Under the pieces are notes generated by a model that was not told the DNA's origin, did not search any database, and was given only the letters and a program-made list of their open reading frames with translations. 64,000 nt of DNA, taken from the NCBI GenBank assembly GCA_035606235.1, contig DATNFU010000019.1:1-64000 (forward strand), read 5' to 3'. This stretch comes from 66-474 sp035606235 (lineage in GTDB: Bacteria; Pseudomonadota; Gammaproteobacteria; Xanthomonadales; Rhodanobacteraceae). The translations under genes and the position numbers were made by a program. Every line of letters begins with the position of its first letter. The first letter of the stretch is position 1. Shown one piece after another: positions 36,095 through 44,772 of this stretch.

Positions 36095-38509
36095 TCAAGC
36101 ATCGATCCACAACGCCAACGTGTCCAGCGCCTTCGCCAGCGAACGTTCGTTGCTGCGCGCGGCTTCCAGGTCGTGCGCGCGCGCGGCGGTCTCCACGGCA
36201 TCGGCGCTGGCGCGCACGTCACGCGCGCCCACCAGCGCCGCTGCGCCTTTCAGCCGGTGCGCCTCGCGGGCGACATCCGCGTCGATTCCGGCGAGCAGTG
36301 CGGCGCGCAGCGCCTGCCGGTCGCGCCGCGCGCTCTCCAGGAAATCGTGCAGCAGATTGCGCGCCAGCACCCGATCGTCGCCGGCGATCTCGTTCAATAC
36401 GGCATGTTCGATCGGCGCCGCCGGCGCGCTCATGATGTCGGTGAGAGGGTTGATGAATGCTTCGACATTGGGCGGAGGCATCGCTGTGGCCGTGGGCGAC
36501 GCCTGATCGAAGGCGATCCGCGGCAGCCAGCGATGCAATGTCGCCGCCAGTTGCGCGATCCGAAGCGGCTTGCCGAGAAAATCGTCCATGCCCGCTTCCA
36601 GGCAACGCTCGGGCTCGCCCTTGCTGACGTTGGCGGTAATCGCGATGATCGGCGTGCGCGTGCGCCGCTCCTGGCGCTCGATGTCGCGAATCGCGGCGGT
36701 CAGTTGATAGCCATCCATGTGCGGCATGTGGATATCGGCCAGCACCAACGCGTAGCGCCCGCTCTTCCAGCGATCCAGCGCGTCCTCGCCATCGAAGCTG
36801 GTCTCGCAGGCGTAACCCGCGCGCGCCAGTTGCCGGGTCAGCACTTCGCGATTGGTCGGGTGATCGTCCACGACCAGGATCAAACTTCGTTCGCGCTCGG
36901 CTTCTTCCACGCTCGGCAACGGCCGGGTCGGGAAGGATTCCTCGCGATGCTCCTCGTGCTCCGCGGCGACGTTGGCCGGGTCGCCCAGCGCAAGGATCAC
37001 GATCAGACTGAAAGTGCTGCCCGCGCCCGGCTTGCTGGACAGCTCGATCTGCGCGTCCATCAACTGCGCGAGTTGCCGGCAGATCGCAAGGCCCAGGCCG
37101 GTGCCGCCGAATTGCCGCGCGGTACCGCTGTCGGCTTGCGAAAACGGCTGGAACAATTGCGCGCGCTGATCCTCGCTGATGCCGATGCCGCTGTCGCGTA
37201 CCCGCAGCGCAATGCGGTGGCGGTTGTCCGACAAGGTTTCCACTATTTCCGCGCGCACGGTCACGCCGCCGTTCAGCGTGAACTTCAGCGCGTTGGACAG
37301 AAAATTGGAAAGCACCTGCCGCAATCGCAACGGATCGGCGATGTAGGCCGGCGCGAGAGCCTCGTCCAGCGCGAGCTCCAGCGTCAGACCCTTGCTGGAA
37401 GCGATGCCCAGAAAATTGTGCACGGTGTGGCTCAGCAGCCGGCGCAAATCCACCGTTTCCGCCGAGAGTTGCATGCGGCCGGCCTCGATCTTGGAAAAAT
37501 CCAGGATGTCGCCGATGATCTGCAACAGGCTTTGCGCTGAACTCTGCACGATGTTGACGCAGCGCCGCTGCTCGGCGTCGAGCCGGGTGTGTTCCAGCAA
37601 TTCCAGCATGCCGGTGATGCCAATCATCGGCGTGCGGATCTCGTGGCTCATGGCCGCGAGGAACGAGCTCTTGGCGCGACTGGCTTCCTGCGCACGCGCT
37701 TCGCTCATCCGCAACTCCTCTGCGTTGCGCTTGATGTCCTGCCGCATGCGCAGGAAGCCATCCATCACCTCGCCGATCTGGCCCGGCACGCGCGCGCCGG
37801 GATGCACGTCGAAATCGCCCGTGCGCATTGCCAGCGCCAGTCGCACCATCTGCTCGATGCCGCGATAAATGTTGCGCAGTACGCGCCGCCCGGCGAAGGC
37901 CACGATCAAGAGCGCCAGCGCGGACAGCCCCAACCGCCACCACGACAACTCGCGCGCGTGCGCCGCGTCATCCTGCAGCGCGGCTTCGGCCGTCAGAATT
38001 TTCAGATCCGAAAGCAGGCCGAGATCGCCCAGGAGCGGATCGAAGGCCGGAAACAATTCATGGTCTGCAAACTGGCCGAGGCCCGCCATGTCGTTGGCCA
38101 GCAGATGTTGGCGCAGGTGCGCCACCGCCAGGTCGGCACGCGCGCGTTCGACGTCAATCCGCGCCAGCAGCGCCCGTTGCTGCGGCGGCAGCGCCTCGGC
38201 ATGCAGCGCGGCGACTGCTTGCGCGATGCGGGCGCGCTCGCCGTCGAGCGTGCGCACGCCGGCATCCCAGCTCATCAGGTGGTTGCGCACCTTGAAGGTG
38301 ATGCCGATCAGGTCGATGCCGTAGGCGTCGGTCAGCGCAGTGACTTCGCTCTGGCCGCCCAGCGCGTTGTCGTAAAGACGCGTAAGTGTGGTCTCGTGGC
38401 TGCGTTGATAGATCTCATCCAGCACGATCACGCTGGCACCGGCAGCCAGCAGCACGCCGAACAGCAACGACAGTTGCCTGCGCACGGTCCAGAAGCGGTT
38501 GGCGCTCAC
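36095..38509 (-). CDS. Hybrid sensor kinase with receiver and Hpt domains
   Basis: An 804-residue phosphorelay protein. Two helices (about 12-30 and 191-208) flank a helical periplasmic domain. A HAMP region (210-265) leads to the histidine kinase core (His289 in MSHEIRTPM; N box VLSNFLSNALKFT; G box FGGTGLGLAI), a receiver with Asp592 in DIHMPHMDG, and an Hpt domain with His751 in EAHRLKGAAALVG. The architecture is like BarA/EvgS or RocS1. A REC-EAL gene lies just downstream of its start on the same strand and may receive phosphate. The start is GTG 38509, with AGGG upstream. Confidence 0.93.
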   Translation of the reverse strand: MSANRFWTVRRQLSLLFGVLLAAGASVIVLDEIYQRSHETTLTRLYDNALGGQSEVTALTDAYGIDLIGITFKVRNHLMSWDAGVRTLDGERARIAQAVAALHAEALPPQQRALLARIDVERARADLAVAHLRQHLLANDMAGLGQFADHELFPAFDPLLGDLGLLSDLKILTAEAALQDDAAHARELSWWRLGLSALALLIVAFAGRRVLRNIYRGIEQMVRLALAMRTGDFDVHPGARVPGQIGEVMDGFLRMRQDIKRNAEELRMSEARAQEASRAKSSFLAAMSHEIRTPMIGITGMLELLEHTRLDAEQRRCVNIVQSSAQSLLQIIGDILDFSKIEAGRMQLSAETVDLRRLLSHTVHNFLGIASSKGLTLELALDEALAPAYIADPLRLRQVLSNFLSNALKFTLNGGVTVRAEIVETLSDNRHRIALRVRDSGIGISEDQRAQLFQPFSQADSGTARQFGGTGLGLAICRQLAQLMDAQIELSSKPGAGSTFSLIVILALGDPANVAAEHEEHREESFPTRPLPSVEEAERERSLILVVDDHPTNREVLTRQLARAGYACETSFDGEDALDRWKSGRYALVLADIHMPHMDGYQLTAAIRDIERQERRTRTPIIAITANVSKGEPERCLEAGMDDFLGKPLRIAQLAATLHRWLPRIAFDQASPTATAMPPPNVEAFINPLTDIMSAPAAPIEHAVLNEIAGDDRVLARNLLHDFLESARRDRQALRAALLAGIDADVAREAHRLKGAAALVGARDVRASADAVETAARAHDLEAARSNERSLAKALDTLALWIDA

Positions 38510-38522
38510 GACGCACCCTCTG

Positions 38523-38547
38523 TTGCAGGAGCGCGCTTGCGGGCGAC
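38523..38547 (+). repeat. Single REP copy before the hybrid kinase gene
   Basis: TTGCAGGAGCGCGCTTGCGG plus GCGAC, one unpaired copy of the REP family also seen at 2687, 30742 and 32974. It lies 14 bases upstream of the hybrid kinase start. Confidence 0.65.
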
Positions 38548-38572
38548 TGTGACTTGCCGCGAACCTTGCCTG

Positions 38573-38655
38573 GAGTACCTGCCGATCGGCATTCCCGCCC
38601 CATCCTCACGCGATACTTTGGCATCGCGCAAGCGCAGCGGCCTCGACCTACGCAT
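38573..38655 (+). repeat. Dispersed repeat B, copy at 38.6 kb
   Basis: The blocks GCCGATCGGCATTCCCGCCC, CATCCTCACGCGATAC, GCATCGCGCAAGCGCAGCGG and CCTCGACCTACGCA occur in the same order, diverged, at about 7784-7880 between coxA and coxC. It overlaps the last codons of the EAL gene. Confidence 0.5.
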
Positions 38656-39844
38656 GCGACCTGCGCCACTGCTGCACCAGCGTCGGCAACTCTTCGCCCG
38701 GCACCGCCATGCCGATCAGCGCGCCTTGCGCGCGCGTGCAGTCGAGTTCGGCCAGCATCTGCCACTCCTCCATCGTCTGCACGCCTTCGGCCACCGTGGT
38801 CAGGCCCAGCTTGTGGCCGAGCCCCAGGCTTGCCTCCACCACGGCGCGCCGCCGAGGTTCGTCGATGGCGCCGTTGATGAAGCTCTGGTCTATCTTCAAT
38901 TCCGTCACCGGCAATTGCGCCAGTTGCGTCAGCGACGACCAGCCGGTGCCGAAATCGTCCACCGACAGGCCGAAGCCCTTCAGGCGCAGCCGCGCCAGCA
39001 CGTTCAGCACTTTCGCCGCTTCGTGCATCACCGCACTCTCGGTGATCTCGAGCGTCACGTCCCGCGGTTCGATCCCCGCGTGCTGCGCGATTGCCTGATA
39101 ACGATCGGCCGCGGCGATGTCGGCCAGGTTGTGCATGGATACATTCACCGAGACATGCAGATCCAAACCTTCTGCTTGCCAGCGCTTTCGCCACGCGCAG
39201 GCCTGCGCCAGCATGCGTTCGGTCAACGCGTCGATCAGGTTGGCGCGTTCCAGTTCCGGGATGAAGCGCAGCGGTGGAATCTGCCTGCCGTCGTGCTGCC
39301 AGCGCGCCAGCGCCTCCACGCCGATGACGAAGCCGCTGCCGATCGCGACCTGGGGCTGAAACCACGGCACGAACGCATCGTGCGCCAGTGCCTCGGCAAG
39401 CAGGCCCTCGTTGATCTCGATCTCGCCCTCGTCGCCGCGCGGCTCCTCGCGTTGGAAGAACAGCTCAAGCGTCTGTTCCAGCTTCGCGGTGGTCAGCGGC
39501 TTTTCCAGCGTGCCGAGTACGCGCAAGCCGGAGGCGCGCGCCATGATCTGCACAGTATTGAGCAACGCGGGATCCAGTGCGGTCAGCACCACCACCGCCT
39601 GGGCCAAGCGCTCGCGAGCGACGTGGCCGATGAATTCGATGCCGTCCATGCGCGGCAGATCGAGATCCACCAGCACCACATCGATCGGCCGCGGCTGGGC
39701 GGCGAGCAGAGTCAACGCGCCGCGTCCGTCGGAGGCCTCGTGCACCCGTGCTACGCCGAGCTGTTTCAACAGCCGCAGAGCGACTGCGCGCTGGAATGCG
39801 TGATCCTCGACCACCAGCACCGATAAAGCATCGAGCTTCGACAT
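38648..39844 (-). CDS. Response regulator with EAL c-di-GMP phosphodiesterase domain
   Basis: A 398-residue REC-EAL protein. The receiver domain (about residues 8-130) has phospho-acceptor Asp in VLVDLDLPRMDG. The EAL domain (about 155-395) has all key elements: EALARW, N in VNVSMHNL, E in EITES, DDFGTGWSSL, KIDQSF and EGVQT, so active hydrolysis of c-di-GMP is expected. It resembles RocR of Pseudomonas. With the hybrid kinase encoded upstream on the same strand (start at 38509) it probably forms one signalling unit. ATG 39844 is chosen over codons farther upstream that lack family-like sequence. Confidence 0.92.
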   Translation of the reverse strand: MSKLDALSVLVVEDHAFQRAVALRLLKQLGVARVHEASDGRGALTLLAAQPRPIDVVLVDLDLPRMDGIEFIGHVARERLAQAVVVLTALDPALLNTVQIMARASGLRVLGTLEKPLTTAKLEQTLELFFQREEPRGDEGEIEINEGLLAEALAHDAFVPWFQPQVAIGSGFVIGVEALARWQHDGRQIPPLRFIPELERANLIDALTERMLAQACAWRKRWQAEGLDLHVSVNVSMHNLADIAAADRYQAIAQHAGIEPRDVTLEITESAVMHEAAKVLNVLARLRLKGFGLSVDDFGTGWSSLTQLAQLPVTELKIDQSFINGAIDEPRRRAVVEASLGLGHKLGLTTVAEGVQTMEEWQMLAELDCTRAQGALIGMAVPGEELPTLVQQWRRSHA

Positions 39845-40053
39845 TCGCGTCGCCCCCTTCGCCGGGGTAGGCGAGCTTGCCCACGACAGACCGTGGCCGA
39901 TCGCCGCAAGCACGCTCTACACCTTCTTTGAAGCATCATACGTGCCGCAGTGCCGCGCGCAACTTCATCGAGCGCGAACGGGTTGGCGTCGATGCTAAAG
40001 TTTGCAGTGTCTGCGCGTCAGCGTGCCTGGCGTATGCCGAAGGTACTAATCGG

Positions 40054-41409
40054 ATGCAAATTGCGACCGGAGAAGCCGCTGCACCGCGCACCCCCGCCAT
40101 GCTGGTGAAAGCAGCCACTGCGTTGGTGCGGCGAGGCGAAGCCGCGCGGGCTTTGCCGCCGCTGTTGTCGCTGCCGCCGGAGACGATCCGCAGCGCCGAG
40201 GTCGCGCTGCGGGCCGGTGGGCTGTGCCTGTGGCTGCACCGCTTGCCGGAGGCGGCCGCATTCCTGCGGCGCGCGGCGGTGCTGGCCCCGGCCGATCCGC
40301 AGGTGCGTGCCGCACGCGCTGAATGTCGCGCCTTGCGCATGCGACCGGAAATCTGGCGCACGGCCGGTGATGTCCTGCGCGCGCAACTGCAGCGGCTGGC
40401 GCAGCCGCCGCGTGCAGCGACACCGCCGGAACACGTGCACATCGTCTGCAAGCTGGACACCCTGGGCGGCAGCGAACGTCGCGCACTCAATCTTTATCGC
40501 AGCCTGCGCCCACATGTGCCGACCACCCTGTGGTCCACGCTGCCGGCGAGCAGCGCAATCGCGGAACCTGTTCGGCTGATCACCGCTGGCGCGGTGCCGC
40601 AGGGCGGCACGCTGGTCATGAGCGGCACTTATTACCGTTGCGGCGAGTGGCTGCGGACCGCGCGCTTCGAGCGGGTGGTGATCTGCCACAACCTCAGCGA
40701 GCAGTACGCCAATCTGGGCTACCGGCTGTCGCGGCTGGAAGCGAATCTTTCCCGCCCGAGCGTTGCGCTGACCTTTCCGTCGCGGATGTTCCGCGATCTC
40801 ACCGGGTTGCCCGGCGCGGTGGAATATTCGCCGGTGGATACCAGCGTGTTCTGCCCCCGCGTACCGCGTGCGCCCGAGCGCAAGTTGCTGTGCATCGGCC
40901 GGCATGGGCGCGCCTGGAGCTTCAAGTTCCATCCCAATGACCCGGCCCTGTTCCGGGCGCTGCTGGCTCGCGGGCACCGCATTCGAATCCTCGGTGGCAG
41001 CGCGATTGCGCCGGCATTCGTCCAGGATCGCGGAGCGTTGCCGGAATTGCTGGAGGCCGGTGCGCTCGATGCGGCAAGCTTTCTCGACGGGCTGGATGTG
41101 TTTCTCTACCGCAAGCATCCACAGTTCGTGGAAACCGGCGGCACGGTCATTCTGGAGGCGATGGCGATGGCGTTGCCGGTGGTGGTGTTCGGCGAGGACT
41201 GCGGTCACGCGGAATTGATCGAGGATGGCCGCAACGGCTTTCTGGTGTCCAGCGAGGCCGAAGCTTGCGCGCGGATAGATGCCTTGCATGCCGATCCCGC
41301 CCTGCGCGTGCGACTCGGCGACGCCGCGCGCGCAACCATCCTGGAGTTGATACATCGGCAGCAGCGGGAACTGCTCGACTTCTATCTGGAGCGCCGTACC
41401 GCGCAGTGA
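40054..41409 (+). CDS. Glycosyltransferase with TPR-like N-terminal domain
   Basis: A 451-residue protein. The first ~125 residues are Ala/Leu/Arg-rich helices with a TPR-like spacing (ALPPLLSLPPETIRSAEVAL, AAAFLRRAAVLAPADPQVRA). The rest is a GT-B family-4-like glycosyltransferase, with the donor-binding part showing FVETGGTVILEAMAMALPVVV and GEDCGHAELIEDGRNGFLV. It lacks transmembrane helices. Substrates are unknown and no polysaccharide gene cluster surrounds it, so it is an orphan. The Shine-Dalgarno is weak (GAAGG at a long distance). ATG 40054 is the best-supported start. Confidence 0.82.
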   Translation: MQIATGEAAAPRTPAMLVKAATALVRRGEAARALPPLLSLPPETIRSAEVALRAGGLCLWLHRLPEAAAFLRRAAVLAPADPQVRAARAECRALRMRPEIWRTAGDVLRAQLQRLAQPPRAATPPEHVHIVCKLDTLGGSERRALNLYRSLRPHVPTTLWSTLPASSAIAEPVRLITAGAVPQGGTLVMSGTYYRCGEWLRTARFERVVICHNLSEQYANLGYRLSRLEANLSRPSVALTFPSRMFRDLTGLPGAVEYSPVDTSVFCPRVPRAPERKLLCIGRHGRAWSFKFHPNDPALFRALLARGHRIRILGGSAIAPAFVQDRGALPELLEAGALDAASFLDGLDVFLYRKHPQFVETGGTVILEAMAMALPVVVFGEDCGHAELIEDGRNGFLVSSEAEACARIDALHADPALRVRLGDAARATILELIHRQQRELLDFYLERRTAQ

Positions 41410-41469
41410 TTCAAGCCGAACGCATTCGCGCATAATGCGCGGGCCCTGGCTGGCTGCGAACAGGCCTTA

Positions 41470-42699
41470 ATGCTCAACCGGCTCTGGATCGGATTTTTTC
41501 TCACCGCAGGCGTTGCCGCGCTGGCGCGCTGGCTGGTCGGCGGTGACCCCGCGGTGTTCGCGGCCTTGGTGGCCGCATTGTTCGAGATGGCCAAGCTCTC
41601 GGTCGAGGTGATGCTGCTGTTGTTCGGCACCCTCACGTTGTGGTTGGGTTTTCTTGGCGTAGCCGAGCGCGCGGGGCTGGTGGATCTGTTGGCGCGCGCG
41701 CTGGGTCCGCTGTTCGCGCGACTGATGCCGGGCGTGCCGCGCGGACATCCGGCGATCGGCCTGATCACGCTCAACTTCGCCGCCAACGTGTTGGGCCTGG
41801 ACAACGCCGCCACGCCGATCGGCCTGCGCGCGATGCGCGAATTGCAGACGCTGAACCCGAGCGCCGACACCGCCAGCAACGCGCAGATCCTGTTCCTGGT
41901 GTTGAACGCGTCGTCGCTGACCTTGCTGCCGGTGACGATCTTCATGTATCGCGTGCAGCAGGGCGCGCCCGACCCGACCATCGTGTTCGTGCCGATCCTG
42001 CTGGCGACCTCGGCGTCGACGCTGGTCGGGCTGCTGTCGGTCGCGGTGATGCAGAAGTTGAAACTGTGGGATCCGGTGGTGCTGGCCTGGCTCGGCGGCT
42101 TCGGCACGTTGCTGGCCTGTTTCATCTATGCGCTGTCGGGCATGCCGTCGGCGCAACTGTCAGCGTTGTCGTCGTTGCTCGGCAACCTGATCCTGTTCGG
42201 CATCATCATGGTCTTCGTGATCGCCGGCGCGGTGAAAAAGATTCCGGTGTACGAATGCTTCGTCGAAGGCGCCAAGCAAGGCTTCGAAGTATCCAAGAAC
42301 CTGCTGCCGTATCTGGTGGCGATGCTGTGCGCTGTCGGCGTGTTGCGCGCGTCGGGTGTGCTGGATTACGCGTTGGAGGGTTTGCGCTGGCTGGCCAGCA
42401 GCGCGCACCTGGATACGCGTTTTGTGGATGCGATGCCGACCGCGCTGGTCAAACCGCTCTCGGGTTCGGCCGCGCGCGCGCTGTTGATTGAAACGATGCA
42501 ACACACAGGCGTGGACAGCTTCGCCTCCCGGCTCGCGGCCACCGTACAGGGCAGCACCGAGACCACGTTCTACGTACTGGCGGTGTATTTCGGCGCGGTG
42601 CGCATCGTCCGCGCGCGACATGCGGTCGGCTGCGCGTTGTTGGCCGATCTGGCCGGCGTGCTCGCTTCGATCGGCGTGTGCTACTGGTTTTTTGGTTGA
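41470..42699 (+). CDS. Nucleoside-recognition (Gate) domain membrane protein, SpmA-SpmB fusion type
   Basis: A 409-residue polytopic membrane protein with about ten helices, carrying two Gate (nucleoside-recognition) domains. The first has TLNFAANVLGLDNAATPIGLR and the second AMPTALVKPLSGSAARALL and QGSTETTFYVLAVYFG, the conserved fingerprints of SpmA and SpmB respectively. In Bacillus these are two proteins needed for spore core dehydration; in proteobacteria the fusion is common and its transport role is unsettled. ATG 41470 lies right after a TAATGC-containing AT-poor spacer. Confidence 0.88.
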   Translation: MLNRLWIGFFLTAGVAALARWLVGGDPAVFAALVAALFEMAKLSVEVMLLLFGTLTLWLGFLGVAERAGLVDLLARALGPLFARLMPGVPRGHPAIGLITLNFAANVLGLDNAATPIGLRAMRELQTLNPSADTASNAQILFLVLNASSLTLLPVTIFMYRVQQGAPDPTIVFVPILLATSASTLVGLLSVAVMQKLKLWDPVVLAWLGGFGTLLACFIYALSGMPSAQLSALSSLLGNLILFGIIMVFVIAGAVKKIPVYECFVEGAKQGFEVSKNLLPYLVAMLCAVGVLRASGVLDYALEGLRWLASSAHLDTRFVDAMPTALVKPLSGSAARALLIETMQHTGVDSFASRLAATVQGSTETTFYVLAVYFGAVRIVRARHAVGCALLADLAGVLASIGVCYWFFG

Positions 42700-42728
42700 T
42701 CGAGCGCCGAGGACGAGTGCCGATGCGA

Positions 42729-43583
42729 TCAATATGATGGCGCGGATTGTCCATTGCCCGCCGCTGCGCTCGACGTATTGCCCGCCGGAAGATTCTGCCC
42801 GACCAGCATCGCGCGGATCTCGCGCAACCTGGTCTTGATCTTCGCTTCATTGTCGTGGCCGGTGTGCAGCAGAATCTTCTGGCCGGCGCCCAGGGATTCC
42901 AGCTTGGAATCCGCATAGACATAGAACGCGCCGCTCTTCTTCACCGCGATCGGCTGTGTGGGTTCGGGCGTCGCCAGCAGATTGTCGATCACCACGATCA
43001 GGCGATCGTTGAAGTACGCCTTTGGATAACCGAGCTCGCGGTAGGCTTGCTGGAACAGTGGATAGTTGTGCACGTACCACGCCACCAATGCGCGCGTATC
43101 CACCGATTCGATCACCCGCATGTAAGGCGCGTAGCGTTGGTAATTCTGGTTGTCGATCACCTGTTGATCGCCATTCTGTCCGGTGGCGAACGCGCCTTGC
43201 GGCGTGCGCAGCGGCAGGATGCGGCTGCTGCCGAACGATTGCCGCGGCAACGCATCCACGGTGGCGACGATGTTGGGGATGATCGCCTGCTGCACCAGCA
43301 GATCCTGCAAGCCTTGTGCGCCCGGCAGCGCAAGCAGGCTTTGCATCACCGTGGCGTCGCTGTTGTGCAGATCCGGCAATCCGGCGGTCGTGCCCGCCGC
43401 CGGCACGCGGGCCTGGCTGATCGGATGCTGCGGCACGCTGCTGGCGGGAGCGGGCGGGTTCAGCACCGCTGACGATGGTCCGCGCGGGCCAGGCCGCTGC
43501 AGCACGAAAAACCAGATCGCGATCGCGATGATCACCAGCAGCACGATCACGGCAACCCACTGCGCCGCGGAACCTCGTCTCAT
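42729..43583 (-). CDS. DUF3014 membrane-anchored protein
   Basis: A 284-residue protein of the DUF3014 family. One N-terminal helix (about residues 9-30) is followed by a Pro/Ala linker and the periplasmic domain, with typical family segments LPDLHNSDATVMQSLLALPG, VATVDALPRQ, RYAPYMRVIESVDTRALVAW and GAFYVYADSKLESLGAGQKI. Its function is unknown. Start at ATG 43583 has GGAGGGC nine bases upstream. A single-span Pro-rich gene lies 108 bases upstream on the same strand and may be co-transcribed. Confidence 0.85.
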   Translation of the reverse strand: MRRGSAAQWVAVIVLLVIIAIAIWFFVLQRPGPRGPSSAVLNPPAPASSVPQHPISQARVPAAGTTAGLPDLHNSDATVMQSLLALPGAQGLQDLLVQQAIIPNIVATVDALPRQSFGSSRILPLRTPQGAFATGQNGDQQVIDNQNYQRYAPYMRVIESVDTRALVAWYVHNYPLFQQAYRELGYPKAYFNDRLIVVIDNLLATPEPTQPIAVKKSGAFYVYADSKLESLGAGQKILLHTGHDNEAKIKTRLREIRAMLVGQNLPAGNTSSAAAGNGQSAPSY

Positions 43584-43691
43584 GGCCTTGCCCTCCGTGC
43601 GACTGCCTCGACAGCGCTTTGATACGCGCGACCGCGATTCGTTCCGCGCGGACACGCTTTCGCGGTGTCGTGTATGCCCGGCCGTGCGCGA

Positions 43692-44027
43692 TCAGTGCGA
43701 TCCGCCGCTGGCCGGTACCGTGGTCGTGCCGGTGGGGCGCGGAATGGATTGCGGCGCCACGCTGCCGGGTGGCGGCAGCGTGGTCGAGCCGCTCATGGCA
43801 CCGGGTGCCGTGGACGGCGCCGGCCGGGTGGCCTGGTTGGCGGGCACGCTCGGCGGTGCGCCGGCGGTGGTGGCCGGCGCATATCCGGGCGTCATCGGCA
43901 CGTCGGTGCGCGGGTTGACGCCACGACCAAGATCGCTGGCCCAGTAAATCCAGGCGACGATGATCGCGGCGATGATGATGACCGCGATGACCCAGAACAG
44001 GATCGGGCGAGGACGGCGCGGTGGCAT
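43692..44027 (-). CDS. Single-span membrane protein with proline-rich tail, hypothetical
   Basis: A 111-residue protein: a basic N-terminus (MPPRRPRP), one strong transmembrane helix (about residues 9-29, WVIAVIIIAAIIVAWIYWA), and a ~75-residue low-complexity periplasmic tail rich in Pro, Ala, Thr and Gly. AAGGAG stands seven bases before ATG 44027, so expression is likely. No family is recognised. It resembles the N-terminal anchor of the neighbouring DUF3014 protein in arrangement. Confidence 0.65.
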   Translation of the reverse strand: MPPRRPRPILFWVIAVIIIAAIIVAWIYWASDLGRGVNPRTDVPMTPGYAPATTAGAPPSVPANQATRPAPSTAPGAMSGSTTLPPPGSVAPQSIPRPTGTTTVPASGGSH

Positions 44028-44112
44028 GACGACTCCTTGTCAGCGCTTCCGGAAGCCAACACGCTGACAACCTGCGCGTGCAGAAAACGCGAAGGCGCGC
44101 CCTCGCTCCGGT

Positions 44113-44619
44113 TCACTTCTGGCCGATGAAATCCATCTTGCCGATTTCCACGCCGGCCACCCGCAAGATGGCGTACGCGGTGGTGCAATGGAAATACAGG
44201 TTCGGCAAAGTGAAGCCCTGCAGGTATTCGATGCCGGTGAAATCCATCTCGCCGTTGCGCATCTTGAGATGGATCGCGCGCGCCTCGCTGCCGTCGATCT
44301 GCTCGGGCTTGAAGCTCAGCACGTAGGCGCTCGCGCGCTCGATGCGCGCGTACACCTCGGCAAACGTCTTCTCGTTGTCCTCGAACGATTGCGGCTCCAC
44401 GCCGGCCAGCCTTGCCGCGCCCCGTGCAGCCATGTCGCATGCGATCTGCACTTGCTTGACCAGCGGCAGCATGTCGAAGATCAGGCGCTGCTGCAGCAGC
44501 AGGTCGGGCTCCAGGTTCTTGGCCTGCGCGTGCGCCTCGCCCTTTTTCAGCACATGGGTGAGGTTGTTCAACGCGCGCACGAATACGGGGACGGAAGCGG
44601 AATACATCGAAATGTTCAT
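44113..44619 (-). CDS. DUF1993 family protein
   Basis: A 168-residue helical protein of the DUF1993 family, related to DinB-like four-helix bundles. Family segments are MYSASVPVFVRALNNL at the start, DMLPLVKQVQIACDMAARGAARL, and PNLYFHCTTAYAILRVAGVEIGKMDFIG at the end. The family function is unknown; it is often found in stress-related contexts. ATG 44619 has GGAGTAA upstream and is preferred. It is separately encoded from neighbours. Confidence 0.88.
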   Translation of the reverse strand: MNISMYSASVPVFVRALNNLTHVLKKGEAHAQAKNLEPDLLLQQRLIFDMLPLVKQVQIACDMAARGAARLAGVEPQSFEDNEKTFAEVYARIERASAYVLSFKPEQIDGSEARAIHLKMRNGEMDFTGIEYLQGFTLPNLYFHCTTAYAILRVAGVEIGKMDFIGQK

Positions 44620-44681
44620 GGCGTTACTCCTGTGGAAGATGTATCGGCCCGAGTTGGGGCGGTCGCGGTGATGCAAGATTA

Positions 44682-44737
44682 AAAAAAAACCATCTCGTCG
44701 TTCCGGCCATGGATTGGCCGGGCCGGGATGACGACGT
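44682..44737 (-). terminator. Hairpin with T-run upstream of the DUF1993 gene, downstream of nothing on this strand but the MFS gene
   Basis: On the minus strand the arms around CGTCGTCATCCCGGCC and GGCCGGAACGACG form a long, slightly imperfect stem, followed by a run of nine T. It lies after the MFS transporter stop (44773) and looks like its intrinsic terminator. The stem ends match the TCATTCCGG-type dispersed repeat. Confidence 0.6.
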
Positions 44738-44772
44738 GGAGAAAGGCTTCGATTCTGGTTTGCAACAGGCTC

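Noticed and set aside
37589..39826. A 745-codon frame on the plus strand
   Set aside because: It is antisense to the hybrid kinase and EAL genes and has the composition of a GC-rich shadow.
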